Shown here: one piece after another, positions 1 through 11,100 of the stretch
Position numbering within the stretch: the stretch's first letter is position 1
Layout of the letters: every line of letters begins with the position of its first letter
Source of the DNA: Viola odorata
Lineage: Eukaryota; Streptophyta; Magnoliopsida; Malpighiales; Violaceae
Assembly (NCBI GenBank): GCA_963691705.1
Contig: OY829538.1
Span: 79,056,781 to 79,120,780, forward strand
Length of the DNA stretch: 64,000 bases
Reading direction: 5' to 3'
Made by a program: the position numbers and the translations under genes
Notes under the pieces: generated by a model
What the model saw: only the letters and a program-made list of their open reading frames with translations
Database searches by the model: none
Told to the model about the DNA's origin: nothing

Positions 1-116
1 GCAATGAAATCTACAGCCATGTGGCATTGCCTCCTGAACTCCTCAGGGTCTAAAGGGCTTCTGTTGAGGAGAGAGCAGCTGTTTTCGGTTTCAAAGCCAG
101 TGCTGATGATGCCCAT
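1..116 (-). CDS. Aromatic-L-amino-acid (tyrosine/DOPA-type) decarboxylase, 5' end only
   Basis: The reverse strand opens with ATG at 116-114 and stays open to the window edge (38 codons plus 2 bases). The N-terminus carries the segment [20 protein letters not shown], which matches the conserved start of plant tyrosine/tryptophan decarboxylases (usual form [21 protein letters not shown]). These are cytosolic PLP-dependent enzymes that make tyramine, dopamine or tryptamine. The PLP lysine and the rest of the protein lie outside the window, so substrate cannot be told. The A/T-rich sequence from 117 rightwards is its likely promoter and 5' UTR. The piece is too short for most ORF callers; the family call rests on this one motif. 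Confidence 0.72.
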   Translation of the reverse strand, partial: [38 protein letters not shown]

Positions 117-1936
117 TGTTTGGAATTTGGAGTTGAATTTAGAGAGGAGAACTGAAAGGTGAAATGAGTTTGGTTTAACGGGAATCAATTAAGAGGATTC
201 GGGAGAGGAGAAAACAAATTAAAAAGAGGGAAGACATTACCGTAATAGAAGAACACCAACTAAAGATACAAATGTTGGAGAATAATTAGTGTTGTTTAAT
301 GGGTTAAGATTAATCATGTAAAACATTAAGGGGTAGAGTGCTCTTGGCAGATAGGTAATTTTCTTCATATATGTAAATAAAATCTATAATATTATTTAAG
401 GGATAAAAGTGTCGTATTAACTATTTATTTATAAATGTTTGATAATTGGGTTTATCACTTTAAATACCTAATTATATTTAACAATTAAAATACGAACGAT
501 GCTTACTTATTAGAATTATGAGCTGGTGGAAGATGAAGCCTTATAAGAAAGGTTTGCTCGGGGATGATTATATTTTTCATATTATTAATGAGATTGTTTT
601 TCTTGAAAGTTTATTGAGATTGTTAAAATTGATTCTGTTGGGAGAAAAAAACAGAAATTCTAAACATACAGACGAGAAGGCAGAAATTACAGCTTCGTCA
701 TTGGGCTTGGCGTCTCAGGTTGTTGGATTGGATGGAAGATACATAGAAAGTAGAAAGTCTCCTCTTCCATTCCATTTCATTTTCATTTTCACCAAAGCTT
801 CTCTCTGTATAAAACCAGTCAACACCTCACTGCCACCCCCCACAACATGCCATACCCATTCTCTCTCTCTAAGGTAATTTTTTATTCCTTTCTTCAGCTC
901 TTCTTGTTTGATTTTCTTTGTAAAGGAAAGTTGGCCCACTGCTCCCAGGGTGGATACGTCACTGCTCCGCTGTACGTCCGGTTGCAATGATGTGTGTCCT
1001 ATTTCTACAGCAAAAATTAATGCAGCACGTGAAATTAAATTTGTGCATCTAATTTTTCTCTTCACACCACCGACGACAGAAAACAGTTGGAAACATAAAT
1101 GAAAAAAATAGAGGGGCTGAATTCAAAGAAATGGATACGATCACGTAGCTAAAATGGAAGGGCCCGGCGGACATGTAGTTTAGTTGTTTCTTAAATTGGT
1201 CGCTAGGTTATTATTTTCATATTAATGAATTCTCAAAAGTTTTTTCAGTTCAAATTGATCTCATATGGTATATCCGGTTAATTCACATTAATTCTTACCG
1301 TCAGAAAAGTAATTAACGGAGATAAATATTCGTTAAGTTCTATTATTTTATTATTTTGTACGAGCATCCTTAATGTACGTTCGAGAAAAAATAAGGGGTA
1401 AAATTGTCTTAAACAGTAAGTCATCCGGCCTACTTAATATACATGTTCAAAATCAAAGCGACGTTTAATTAAACTGGGAGAGAGTACTTCAAATACTAAT
1501 AATTTTTAATTATAAACTTCTCATGCTAATGGGTGTACATGATTTTTTTTAAATTTATTAAAATATTAATATTTTGTACACGTCAACTATGTTATGTAGT
1601 CAAATTTGAAATTATTTCGTGACACATCAACAAAGAGTTTAGAAACATCTAATGTTGAGCAATAAAAAGGCGAGAAATTTATTTTTTCTCGGACGTACGT
1701 TTGAAAAAAAAGTACGATTTTTTTTGGGGTCAAATAGTGAGTCATTCGGTCTCCTTAATATGCGTGTCCAAATAGTAAACGACGTTTAATTGTGAAAGGA
1801 GGGAGTACATTTATCCGAAAAAATGTCATTAACCCATTGAAAATTTTGAGTGACTCAACCATTTCAAATACATGTTAGTCCATGTTTTTCAATCATTATT
1901 CCTTGATTCTTATAGACATGAAAAGTCATAGATGGC
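117..1936. other. Intergenic: decarboxylase promoter side, no gene seen
   Basis: I see no convincing coding sequence. Short open frames at 518-877 and 715-1065 overlap on opposite strands, lack recognisable domains and contain low-complexity stretches. Two related segments, about 1370-1490 and 1690-1807, share the series cattaatgtacgtt-like start, 'agtcatyyggyct', 'cgacgtttaatt' and a 'ggagggagtac' type end. That ending resembles the termini of old plant MITEs, so they are probably degraded miniature elements. Confidence 0.5.
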
Positions 1937-2891
1937 TAGAACTGTTCATCGGTTAACCGAAACCGAAACCGAAACCGATAATCGAAGTTTCAGTTTCGGT
2001 TAACCGAACATTATAAAATCTAAAACCGAAACCAAACCAAAGTTTTAGTAACCGAAAACCGAAAACCGAAATTTTTAACGAAAAACCGAACTTCCGAAAT
2101 TTACAACCTGTTTTTGGAAAACCCAAATCCCAAATCCCAAATCCAGTTTCTGGGAAAAAGAGAAAGCAAACAATTTTACAAATCCAAACAATTTTACAAT
2201 CCCAAATCCTGCACACTCCAAACAATTTTACCACAACCAAAACCCAAATCCAGTTTCTGGAAAAAAGAGAAATAAAAAAAAAAGACACCAAAAATGAAAT
2301 TACCAAACGAAATTAGAACTAAATAAAAATCAACGGAAGCAATTTTTTTAAAACTAGAGATTGTAAAGAAGAAGAAATATAAAAGCAAGATCTGAAGATT
2401 AAAATTTAAAGCAAACATAGAAATGGGAAGGGAAGAGATTTTCATGGTAGATCTGGAGTGAGAGAGGATGAGGGTTCTTTGTTGAACGAGAGAGGAGACA
2501 GAGAGAACGGACTGAGGGACAGAGCGAGGAGAGGAGAGGGAAAGCTCGGAGACGGTGGGTGGTGGTCCGGTGGACCTCGTGGTGGTGGATGAGGATTGAG
2601 GCTGCGGTCTGCGCGAAAGGGAGAGAGAGTGAGGAGATATCTGATTTAGGAAATTAGGAAGGGAATGACAGTTTTGTAAAAAATATATATTATAGTGTGT
2701 GCAAAAGTTCGGTTAGTTTGGTTAACCGAACTTTTGCGATTAAATTCCGAAACCGAACCGTATTTAATTTCGATTTTTAGGTAACCAAAACCGAAATAAC
2801 CGAAATTGAAATTCCGTAACCGAATTACCGAAAGTTCGGTTTCGAAATTTCGGTTCTTCGGTTATCCCTACCTAACCGTTGAACAGCTCTA
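1937..2891. mobile_element. Non-autonomous hAT-like DNA transposon, 955 bp
   Basis: The ends are imperfect inverted repeats: TAGAACTGTTCATCGGTTA on the left and, read inward on the other strand, TAGAGCTGTTCAACGGTTA on the right. They are flanked by a perfect 8-bp target duplication TAGATGGC (1929-1936 and 2892-2899). An 8-bp duplication and a TAG-starting terminus are typical of hAT elements. Inside, many copies of ccgaaaccgaa/ttcggtt crowd both ends, as expected of subterminal transposase-binding repeats. There is no transposase ORF, so mobility would depend on a relative elsewhere. The long minus-strand frames across the interior come from the repeat and are not genes. Confidence 0.88.
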
Positions 2892-2899
2892 TAGATGGC

Positions 2900-3267
2900 A
2901 TAATTCTTGCCCACATTCACTGCCGCTAACTAAATTTTCCTGACACATTGACTCATAAGCCTATGCCAAACAATTTAAGAGTCTTATCAAGTCGAACTTA
3001 ATTTTCCTGACACATTGACTCATAAAAATGCTAGAAATTATTGTTATCATGATCACGGCGTAAAAAATGACTTCTTGCTACGTTACTCACTTTAAACTGT
3101 TGTCATAAAGACTCCAAACATAAGAATAATAATTAAGAAATAAACGAGAAATTATACAAGTATTTTTATTGTTTATATATCAAACATATAAGGATATTTA
3201 AACAATGACATAAATTGAAAACAACATTTAAATAATTAAAAGCAAGCATAAGAGTAGTGAATATAAA
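2900..3267. other. Spacer downstream of the WSD gene
   Basis: No gene is seen. A 25-bp direct repeat, aattttcctgacacattgac plus tcata, occurs at about 2934-2958 and 3001-3025, roughly 67 bases apart. The remainder is A/T-rich and contains the presumed 3' UTR of the minus-strand WSD gene. Confidence 0.4.
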
Positions 3268-5236
3268 TTATATATTTGCAACTGGAACTTCAATTTCGCG
3301 GGCAGCTTTGAGTGCCATTTTGAATGCTCGCTCCACGCATGACTTCAACTTTTGAGCATTGATGAAATCTTTTTCAGCTACCAGACCAATTCTCAGCTCT
3401 CCCATGTAACTCACAACTGATATCACCAGATTCTGCAATTAACCACCAATATTCATTCCACGTATTAAGAAATATTTTAATTATATATGGCTCACAACAA
3501 TTAATTCATATTTTTGTATTCACATACCTGCGGACATCCGGCTACTGCAAAGTAAAAGTCTCGGATGGGATGGTTAGCCAATGACATCTTTTCATCTGGG
3601 CCTATCACATTGGTGATTATCATGCTCGAGTTCTTAATTGTGTTGTATAAGAACCTACTACCTGCCTGAAAAAGACCCAAACGAATCAATATATTCCTTA
3701 AATTTACTGAGGATGAAAAGTTGTCACGTCATATAAGATCGAACAAGCAATTTTTTACTTATGTACGACTAATAATGATATACCTTAGCCCCTGCATATT
3801 TACTTATAAGATTTATGAGGCATTCCGTGAGGTAAACAGCTGATGAGTATCTTTTTTTCTTGATCATTTCATGAGTTTTCTTCATAATACCAAGTGGGTT
3901 TGCAAAATCATCACCCGTTAAAACAGGTATTGTCACACACAGTGTGGCGACATGGTTACCCCATGTTGAGTCGTCGCCTGAATTTTTAGAATTAACCAAA
4001 TCCTCCATTGATTTGTAATTACGAAGCATTCTTGTGTTAAGTATAACTAATGCTGTGGAATTGGCATTCGTTGACTTCTTGTCCATTTCTTGCATGTATA
4101 ACCGACTTCCCATGAAAATAATGGTCGTAATCACATCATTTATTGTCTGTTATTGTACAACAACAACAACAAAAAAAGAAATGTCATTGATCAAAGTAAG
4201 GAATTGCATAAATGTGAAATTTTCAGATAAATAGAGAAACCTACTGTCTAATTTAATGCATTACTATATATAATATAAACAAGCAGAAGAAGGAGAGGTT
4301 GTCCTTAATTATGTACGTACCACTCCAAGTTTGGCCTTAATCTCTTTGATGTGATCAAGAGAGAACTTCACTGTTGACACACAAATCGGCCGAGACTCGA
4401 CTCCAGATTTCCCTGATCGGATCGGTGTTTTATCATCTTCAAGAAAGCTGCTCTTTAAAAGGCTCCAAGAGAAATCTGATACAGTGTTAACCACTGCGGA
4501 TAAAGCCCAATTCAAGCTCTTAAACACTTTTTTTATACTATTCTGACCATAAGAATCTGCAAAACTTGAACGCATTTTGACAGAAGGAAATGTCAATGGA
4601 AGAGAAGGGTTGTCAGCTCTCTTGATGTATGAAAAAAGAGTACACATTAAAGAGTATCCATCTCCGAGAGATTGGTGAAAGTTGAATATGATTGTGCCTT
4701 CTGCATTTTTTGTTGGGTATTTTATAATGTGAACTTTCCATAAAGGTTGGCTTTGTGGAAGTTCTTCTAATCCTGTCTCTGATAGGTACTCATCAAAGCA
4801 TTTCTCATAAAATTCTTTTGGCATTCCTGAAGGGAAGTTGGGGATTCTTATGTGGTTTTCAAAATCCAATTCCACTCTTTTCCAATATGCTTTCTCGGTA
4901 TGCTTATCTGTAACCTGCAATTCCAACAGGGGCGAAGTCCGAAAAAAGAAAAAATTAGGCGAACCAAGTCTAGGCCGAGTTAAACTATATTTTTTTTAGC
5001 AATCGATGATGAAGTCTACATGGAAAGGAGAGATTTGTACGTACCATGATGGAGGAGAATGTTGGGTTTATTGTAACCGCACAGTCTTTGAAAAATTGTA
5101 TAATCGATGACTCGTCGATTGGCACCTCCGACTCAAAAACACAGAGGTTGGAGATGGATAAGACTGAGTTGTTGAAGCATTGGTCGGTAGGACTCACAGG
5201 CTCTATCAATTCTTCTGCCATGCTCATCATAGTCAT
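3268..5236 (-). CDS. WSD1-like wax-ester synthase/diacylglycerol acyltransferase, five exons
   Basis: Five exons join without any phase change: 5236-5045, 4914-4321, 4146-3784, 3665-3528 and 3432-3268, giving 483 residues, the usual size for plant WSD proteins. All introns are GT-AG. The N-terminal acyltransferase half begins EPVSPTDQCF and contains HQSLGDGYSL where the family has HHxxxDG. The C-terminal half has KLGVTINDVITT across the exon 2/3 junction, ITNVIGPDEKMSLANHPI and the SYMGELRIGLVAEKDFI segment typical of the DUF1298 region. Family members esterify fatty acyl-CoA with alcohols or diacylglycerol at the ER for wax and surface lipid. The second histidine of the motif, the presumed catalytic base, is glutamine (codon CAA near 4671). 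The frame is otherwise intact, so the gene may be expressed with altered or no acyltransferase activity. Confidence 0.9.
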
Positions 5237-5299
5237 CGATCTCCCTCTTTCTTTCTTTCTTTTTTGAAATAATATTTTTGTGTGCCTTACAATACAACC

Positions 5300-5307
5300 T
5301 ATTTATA
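5300..5307 (-). promoter_or_regulatory. TATA box of the WSD gene
   Basis: TATAAATA on the minus strand, about 65 bases upstream of the WSD start codon, inside TATTATAAATAGG. Position and sequence fit a plant TATA box; transcription would start about 30 bases further down. Confidence 0.6.
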
Positions 5308-5309
5308 AT

Positions 5310-6670
5310 ACCACCACAACAATACTTTCTAAATAAAAATAAAACAAGCATATATACATGTGGCACTTATTGTTAAAAAAAATATTTGTTAATATTTTTT
5401 TTAATATATGTGGGAGGAATTTCTTAATCCTTCTCTAAATCTAACCCAAAATTTTTGAATTTTCTAAATCTTCTTGCTTCTTGTTCGATCTTGCTGCAGT
5501 CCACCTCTACCTCCTCACCATTGTAAGTCACTCTGCCTTTGATTTATTTTCCGATTATGTATATTCATTGGTAAATCCATTTATTTATTTCGTGTGCAGT
5601 GAAATCATAAAAAATAAGCTACCAAGGGAATTATTATATCAGGTGCTTTTTATTCATCAATTGATTTTCTTTGGTATGATGATTATTAACTTTAGCATGT
5701 TTATGCGGAACTGAAAATGAACAAAAATGGTGTTATTGTATGTTGTTTTGCAAGTTTTCTCCAGTTGATACGCCCGGTGTTATAGATTATAGATACTTTT
5801 CTTGGATATTGGAAGCCCAATGCTATCATTTTGATTGAAAGTGAACTCTGCCCAAATCTCATTATGTGTTCTGCTAATTTTCAAATTTATTTGCAGCTTG
5901 TAATGAGCTTTTTATTATTTATTTTTTTCCAATTAATTGGTAGTTGTGGAGTAATTTTGGGAAAGCAAGAATCCTTCGAGTTATGGTCGTGGCAGTTGTT
6001 TGAACCACTTATTTCAATGTTTGCTTCTTCTTTTTTATTATTGAATTCTCAATGATCTGGTTGTTTCCTGCAGAGTAATGTTTGCTTCTTCCAGCTTCTT
6101 CAGGCTCCACCTTCCGTCATAAATTTTTCTGGTGATCTTAAAAGATGGTATGTTCATAAATTTAGCATCAGTAATGGGGTTATCCTAATCTGAGATTGTA
6201 GATTCTATATTATCTAGATGAGTTGGGATGAGCTGGATTCGTAGACCTGCATGACGAGGAATGAATCACATGGCCTATTTCCTCCCTTCTTTCATGGCTA
6301 AGTGTTAAATGGATAAAATCTAGATCTAATAATCTTTCTGCCCATTATGTTTGTCCAAAAATCTCAAACAACATGGGCTTACATCACCATTAAATGGAGT
6401 GACACTAGAAGAAAAAATCGATTTTTTAAGTCTAAAATTCATTAATTTTAACCCAAAAATCTAAACTTAAAATTCATTTTTCCTACCTACCCAAGCAATT
6501 CTAATTAAAGCCAGAACTCATCCACTTTCACTGTTTCTCTTCTTGGTGGCAAATTTGGCAATGGTAATTTAGTTTGGAAAACTCATTCTTATCCTTCTTG
6601 TCACGATTAATGTTGGTGGCACTGGCTGCCACCGAAATATACAATAAACTCAACGACGCTTATAATGCAA
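5310..6670. other. Intergenic between the WSD gene and the NLR cluster
   Basis: No gene is recognised. Plus-strand frames at 5481-5714 and 5831-6055 are T-rich, have no domain and contain what look like splice sites (ctgcag at about 5494 and 6071), so an old transcribed UTR or pseudogene cannot be excluded. Confidence 0.35.
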
Positions 6671-6790
6671 ATGGCAGGTCTGTTAATTTCGCGGTTGTCC
6701 TCCACAATCGCTCCGCCGTCTTCCCGCTGTACGATTGCAACCATAAGTTTCAGTTTTCTTATGTCTACATGTATTTGTTATATATATATA
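6671..6790 (+). pseudogene. MAGLLIS small-ORF copy 1
   Basis: An ATG at 6671 opens a frame starting MAGLLISRLSSTIAPPSS. Relative to the copy at 14506 it lacks the stretch after MAGLLIS, and it runs into unrelated A/T-rich sequence and then a WSD exon fragment. The arginine/serine-rich, acid-poor start resembles a mitochondrial or plastid presequence exon, but I do not recognise the parent gene. It is one of three copies in the window (also 14506 and 28145) and marks the left end of each duplicated cluster unit. Confidence 0.4.
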
Positions 6791-6952
6791 TTGGGTTTAT
6801 TGTAAGCAAGCAGTTTTTGACAAATTGTATAACCAAAGAATCGTCTAGTGGCACCTCAGACTAAAAGACACAGAGGAGAGGTTGGAGATGGATAAGACTG
6901 AGTTGTTGACGCATTGGTCAGTAGGACTCACAGGCTCTAACAGTTCTGTAAG
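6790..6952 (-). pseudogene. WSD exon 1 fragment
   Basis: This stretch is a diverged copy of exon 1 of the WSD gene (5045-5236): both contain ggagatggataagactgag and gtaggactcacaggctcta in the same order. It carries a stop in the coding frame and several small indels, and no other WSD exons follow. At its right end it joins directly to the MED19-associated repeat (gtaagagattcatt), which marks an old rearrangement junction near 6951. Confidence 0.75.
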
Positions 6953-7165
6953 AGATTCATTAGATGAATTTCTCTCTATATTTGCTCTGTTTTCCTGTAT
7001 TGTTTCAGTTGTCTTGAAACTTAGCTTGTCTGATATACCTGAAAACCTTCAGGCGGTTTGATTAGTAAATGTCATAAAAGCATCGCATCCGAAATCCCTA
7101 ATACCCTTCATTGCTCAGTGCTTACTTCAGCATGGGGTCAACAGGCAGAAAAAGAGATCTCGAAG
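6953..7165. repeat. Low-copy segment shared three times in the cluster (copy 1)
   Basis: Matches 12700-13030 and 17415-17840: shared strings include ttcctgtattgtttcagttg, ctgatatacctgaaaa, and cccttcattgctcagtg followed by acttcagcatgg. In the other two copies it lies just downstream of MED19 exon fragments, so it is probably MED19 intron or 3' sequence carried along with them. Confidence 0.6.
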
Positions 7166-7199
7166 ATCTAAATTTGGAAAACAGTTTTCCAAATTTTAT

Positions 7200-7490
7200 T
7201 TCTACATTTTGTTTAACTTTTTTAAATTTGAAAAACTGTTTCCTAAATTCTTCTTCTTCTTCTTCTTCCCGGTTGCGCCTCACTCCTTGAGATTACGAAG
7301 CAACATCTGGGAAAAGAGTTCTTTCTCTCTTTTTTACAAAAACCTTGGAAATTGCTTATCATCTTTTTTATTACTTAATTAAGAATGATGGAAGTCTGTT
7401 AAAACAAAATTTCTTGGGGTTGGGAGGCAAAATAGAATTTTAAACAAATAAAAACAAAATTAACTTTAAAATAAAACAAAATTTAAAGGA
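7200..7490. repeat. Segmental duplicate of 28237-28870, with (TTC)n
   Basis: The sequence from the (TTC)n run (7249-7269) through cctcactccttgagattacg and ttcttggggttgggaggcaa is repeated nearly unchanged at 28237-28310 plus 28661-28860. The 28-kb copy holds about 340 extra bases between ccggttgc and actcactcc; that extra block contains a possible micro-gene which is missing here. Confidence 0.75.
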
Positions 7491-7654
7491 TTCAAAATAG
7501 CGAGTTTAAAATAATAGAAAAAATTATACTAAAAAATTACCCTTTTAAAATGCAACAACTATCGTTAATAAATTATTAAAATAAATCTGGTTTTGGTGGT
7601 TCTGACTTTCTCAACTTGAATTAGTCAGATTAATTAATCTTCTCAACCCTTCTT

Positions 7655-7749
7655 TGCTTGATTGCCACAATGAGTTCCTAAACGTAATTATCACAACATC
7701 CATCCTGCTCTGTGTTCTCTTTTACTCCTTCTGATCTGATTCTAATCAG
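7655..7749 (+). promoter_or_regulatory. 5' leader exon of NLR1 with minimal uORF
   Basis: This untranslated exon ends ctaatcag|gtaattatcc, a good donor site. It is nearly identical to 18360-18457 and 29265-29356 in front of NLR2 and the TIR-NLR. It contains ATG AGT TCC TAA (7670-7681), a three-codon upstream ORF kept in all three copies, which would tend to lower translation of the main frame unless scanned past. A second leader exon probably ends at ccacaacag|gttatt near 7939, and a third begins after tgcag at about 8097 and carries the start codon. Confidence 0.6.
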
Positions 7750-8113
7750 GTAATTATCCATTTATTCTTTCTCTTTTGATTATATAAATATCCACGTCTG
7801 TGCTTATGATGCATATGTTTATATATTGATTCTGCTGATCAGATCCTTAATTTGAAGAACATCTTGTAGCTAATCGGCATCGCCAATCATCATCACTTGT
7901 GCTGATTATCTGCTTAATTATCATTTATAACCACAACAGGTTATTTTATTTTATTTTGGTGGGTTGATAATTTTTGGTTCAATTGGTTGAATAAATGAGG
8001 GACTGATTTTTAGGACCGCGTATACCTCAAGGACCTTAGATTATTTTTCCATTTTATTTTTAGCAGTCCTTTAACTAGTTGTATTGTATAAATGCAGCAG
8101 GTTGTTGAGAAGA

Positions 8114-11100
8114 ATGGCAGATATTAAACTGCATTTTAATAAGGAGTCCGGCAAGTATAAGTGCAACTATTGCGGACATTATCTTTCTGCAAGCACTTCA
8201 CCAACAAGGTTGAGAGGTCATCTAATCGGAGAGCCCAGGACTGGTACTAAAAGTTGTCCAAATGTTCCTGGTGATGTAAGGATATCATTAGGTGGAATCA
8301 ACAAAAGACAGAAAACCGCGACTGGCTATATCCTACCATCCCCTTCAAATCTTCCACCTGTAGAAACAGAAGGTATGACAGAAGCGACGCCGACGTTAGT
8401 TTTGCCACCAGTTGGGAGTGGTGCAAACAACTACTTCGGCAATCCAGGACCGTTGCGATTCTTGCCACAACAACATACCATGCCACTCCAATATGTGGCA
8501 CATTTACCACCTGGAGAAACATCAGAAGGCACGATTGGTTTGACAGAAGCAGTGATGCCACCAAATGAGACTAGTAGCAATCCCCACCAAGTTGAGAGTG
8601 GTGCAAACAACCACTATATCCCATCCTTTTCACCAGAACTAAACAACGACTTCGGCAATCCAGGAGGGGTGCTTCAATATATGATGACAACACATCCAAA
8701 TGAGAGTGGTAGTGATGAAAAATTTCCACTTCCAAATGACATGATTGGAAGGACAACCCAATTGCAACACCGATTTACTACCGAATATTTGCCACCAAAT
8801 GAGAGTTGCAGCAATCTCGAGCCAGAGCCATTCCCACCTACAGATTTAGTCACTCAAGATTTAAGAAACTGCTGCTTGACGGTTGAGGCCGACCAGCATG
8901 GAGTAGGAGATGCAGAAATGGTTCAACAAGAAGTACAAATGGTGGAAGGTAATCGAGTGGGTGAAGGATCTGCATTCCGGACCAAAAGGCTAGTGGGTGA
9001 AGCTTTTGTGAAACACGAGAGAGAGATATGGTCTTGGTTGATGAATGATCAAGTGTTACGAGTTGGCATTTACGGTATGGGGGGCGTGGGCAAAACCACA
9101 CTAATGAAGCATATTCAAACTAGTCTCAAGGGACAAAACTCCTTTAAGGTTTATTGGGTTACTGTATCTCAAGATTTCAGCATTTGGAAATTACAAAATC
9201 TTATAGCCAAAAAAATTGGCTTGAACTTTTCAGACGAGGAAGATGAGGAAAGAACTGAAAAATTAACTCAAGCATTGCAAGCAAAAGGAAAATGTGTTCT
9301 CATTTTGGATGATTTGTGGAACGACTTTGATGTAGATGATGCTGGAATTCCAGTTAAAGCTGGTGGATGTAAGCTGGTTCTTACCACCCGATTGTTGAAT
9401 GTCTGTCAAAAAATGGACTGCAATGAAGGGAACATAATACAAGTGCAAGCTCTTTCTAGGCCAGAAGCTTGGATCTTGTTCACAAAGGAATTGGGCAATT
9501 ATAGCACTGAAGTGGAGCAACTAGCAAAATTTGTTGCAATAGAATGCGATGGTCTGCCTCTCGGGATCAGAGTTATGGCAAGGGCCATGAAAGGAATCCG
9601 TGAAGTTCACAGTTGGAGGAATGCGCTGGAGGAATTGAGGGAATCAAAACTTAGTGAAGGTCATGAGATGCGAGAAAAAGTTTTCCCTGTATTGAAATTC
9701 AGCTACCTTCACTTGATTGATCCAGCATTGCAAAAGTGTTTGTTGTACTGCGCATTATTTCCAGAAGATCATAAAATTCCCAGAGATGAGCTAATTGAGT
9801 ATATGATTGTAGAGGGAATAATAGATGCAAAAAAAAGCAGACGAGCAGAATTTGATAGGGGACACACAATGCTTGATACACTTGTGAATGCATGCTTATT
9901 GGAAGGTGATACTACAGATGTTGTGTGGATGCATGACCTAATTAGGGACATGGCGATCTATGAATTGAGAGAGAGGTGCAATACGCTCGTGGAAGCAGGG
10001 GCACAATTAAAAGAATTACCAGACCTGGAGGAGTGGACAGAGAATTTGGTGTGTGTGTCGTTGATGTATAATGACATTGAGGTGATTCCTTTCCGCCATA
10101 CTCCAAGGTGTCCTGATCTTTCAACATTATTGTTACGTGACAATCATGGATTGAGAAAGATAGCTGGTTCATTTTTAAAGCAATTTCAGAAGCTCAAGGT
10201 TCTTGATCTTTCTGGGTGCCATCGTATTAAGGAATTGCCCGTATACGTTAGTGATTTGGTGAATCTCACTGCTTTATTACTCCGTGGATGCGCGAAGCTA
10301 AGTCATGTGTCATCGTTAGCAAAGCTAGAGAGATTAAAGAAGTTAGATCTTTCCCTTTGTCGATCGCTTGAATGGATGCCTGAAGGCGTGGAATCGCTGA
10401 TCAACCTCAAGCATCTAGATCTCTCTTTCACTGGAATTAAAAGGATAGGGAATGAGATAGTACCTAAACTTTCTCGGTTGCAAGTCCTTAATCTAGGCAG
10501 CATATGGGAAACAAGACTCTCAGTTAAAGGAAAGGAGGTGGGGAGGTTGGAGAAGTTGGAAAGTCTGGATTGCAGTTTTGATGACACCAAAGAGTGGAGG
10601 AAGTACATGAAATCTCGAGAGAAGTCACAACAATCACTCACTCATTACGCCTTTCGTATAGGGAAGTTATTTCTTGATGATGTTTCAAGGGATTTTGATG
10701 ATGATTGGCAATATGATTGGCAAGATGATTGGTCACGGGAGGATGTGTTTGATGATTGGAGATCAACCAGTGGGGTGTATTTATCGGGATGGGGCAGTAG
10801 AAGTAATGATTATGTGGCATTGCCACTCCCCACTGACATTCAAGCATTGATTATCGAGAATGATCTCAATGGCTCTTTATGGGACAGTGTTTTAGCACCA
10901 AAACATACAACTCAGCTCCACTTTCTTCGTCTGAATAGATGTGATGGAATAGCGCGCTTGGTGAACGCACCGTGGGACAACTTGTGTGGCCTCTCCGAAG
11001 TAGAAAAGGGTACTACTACTGATACTATTGCTACAACGCCATTCCTGTCAAACCTTAAATCAATTGAAATAGAGCAGTGTCACAAGTTGAAGAATTTGTA

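Noticed and set aside
1953..2445. Minus-strand frames with FGFGFG text
   Set aside because: Read through hAT subterminal ccgaaa repeats; no protein signal.
7249..7269. (TTC)n runs here, at 13699 and at 28281 as a regulatory array
   Set aside because: Ordinary microsatellites carried along in duplicated segments.
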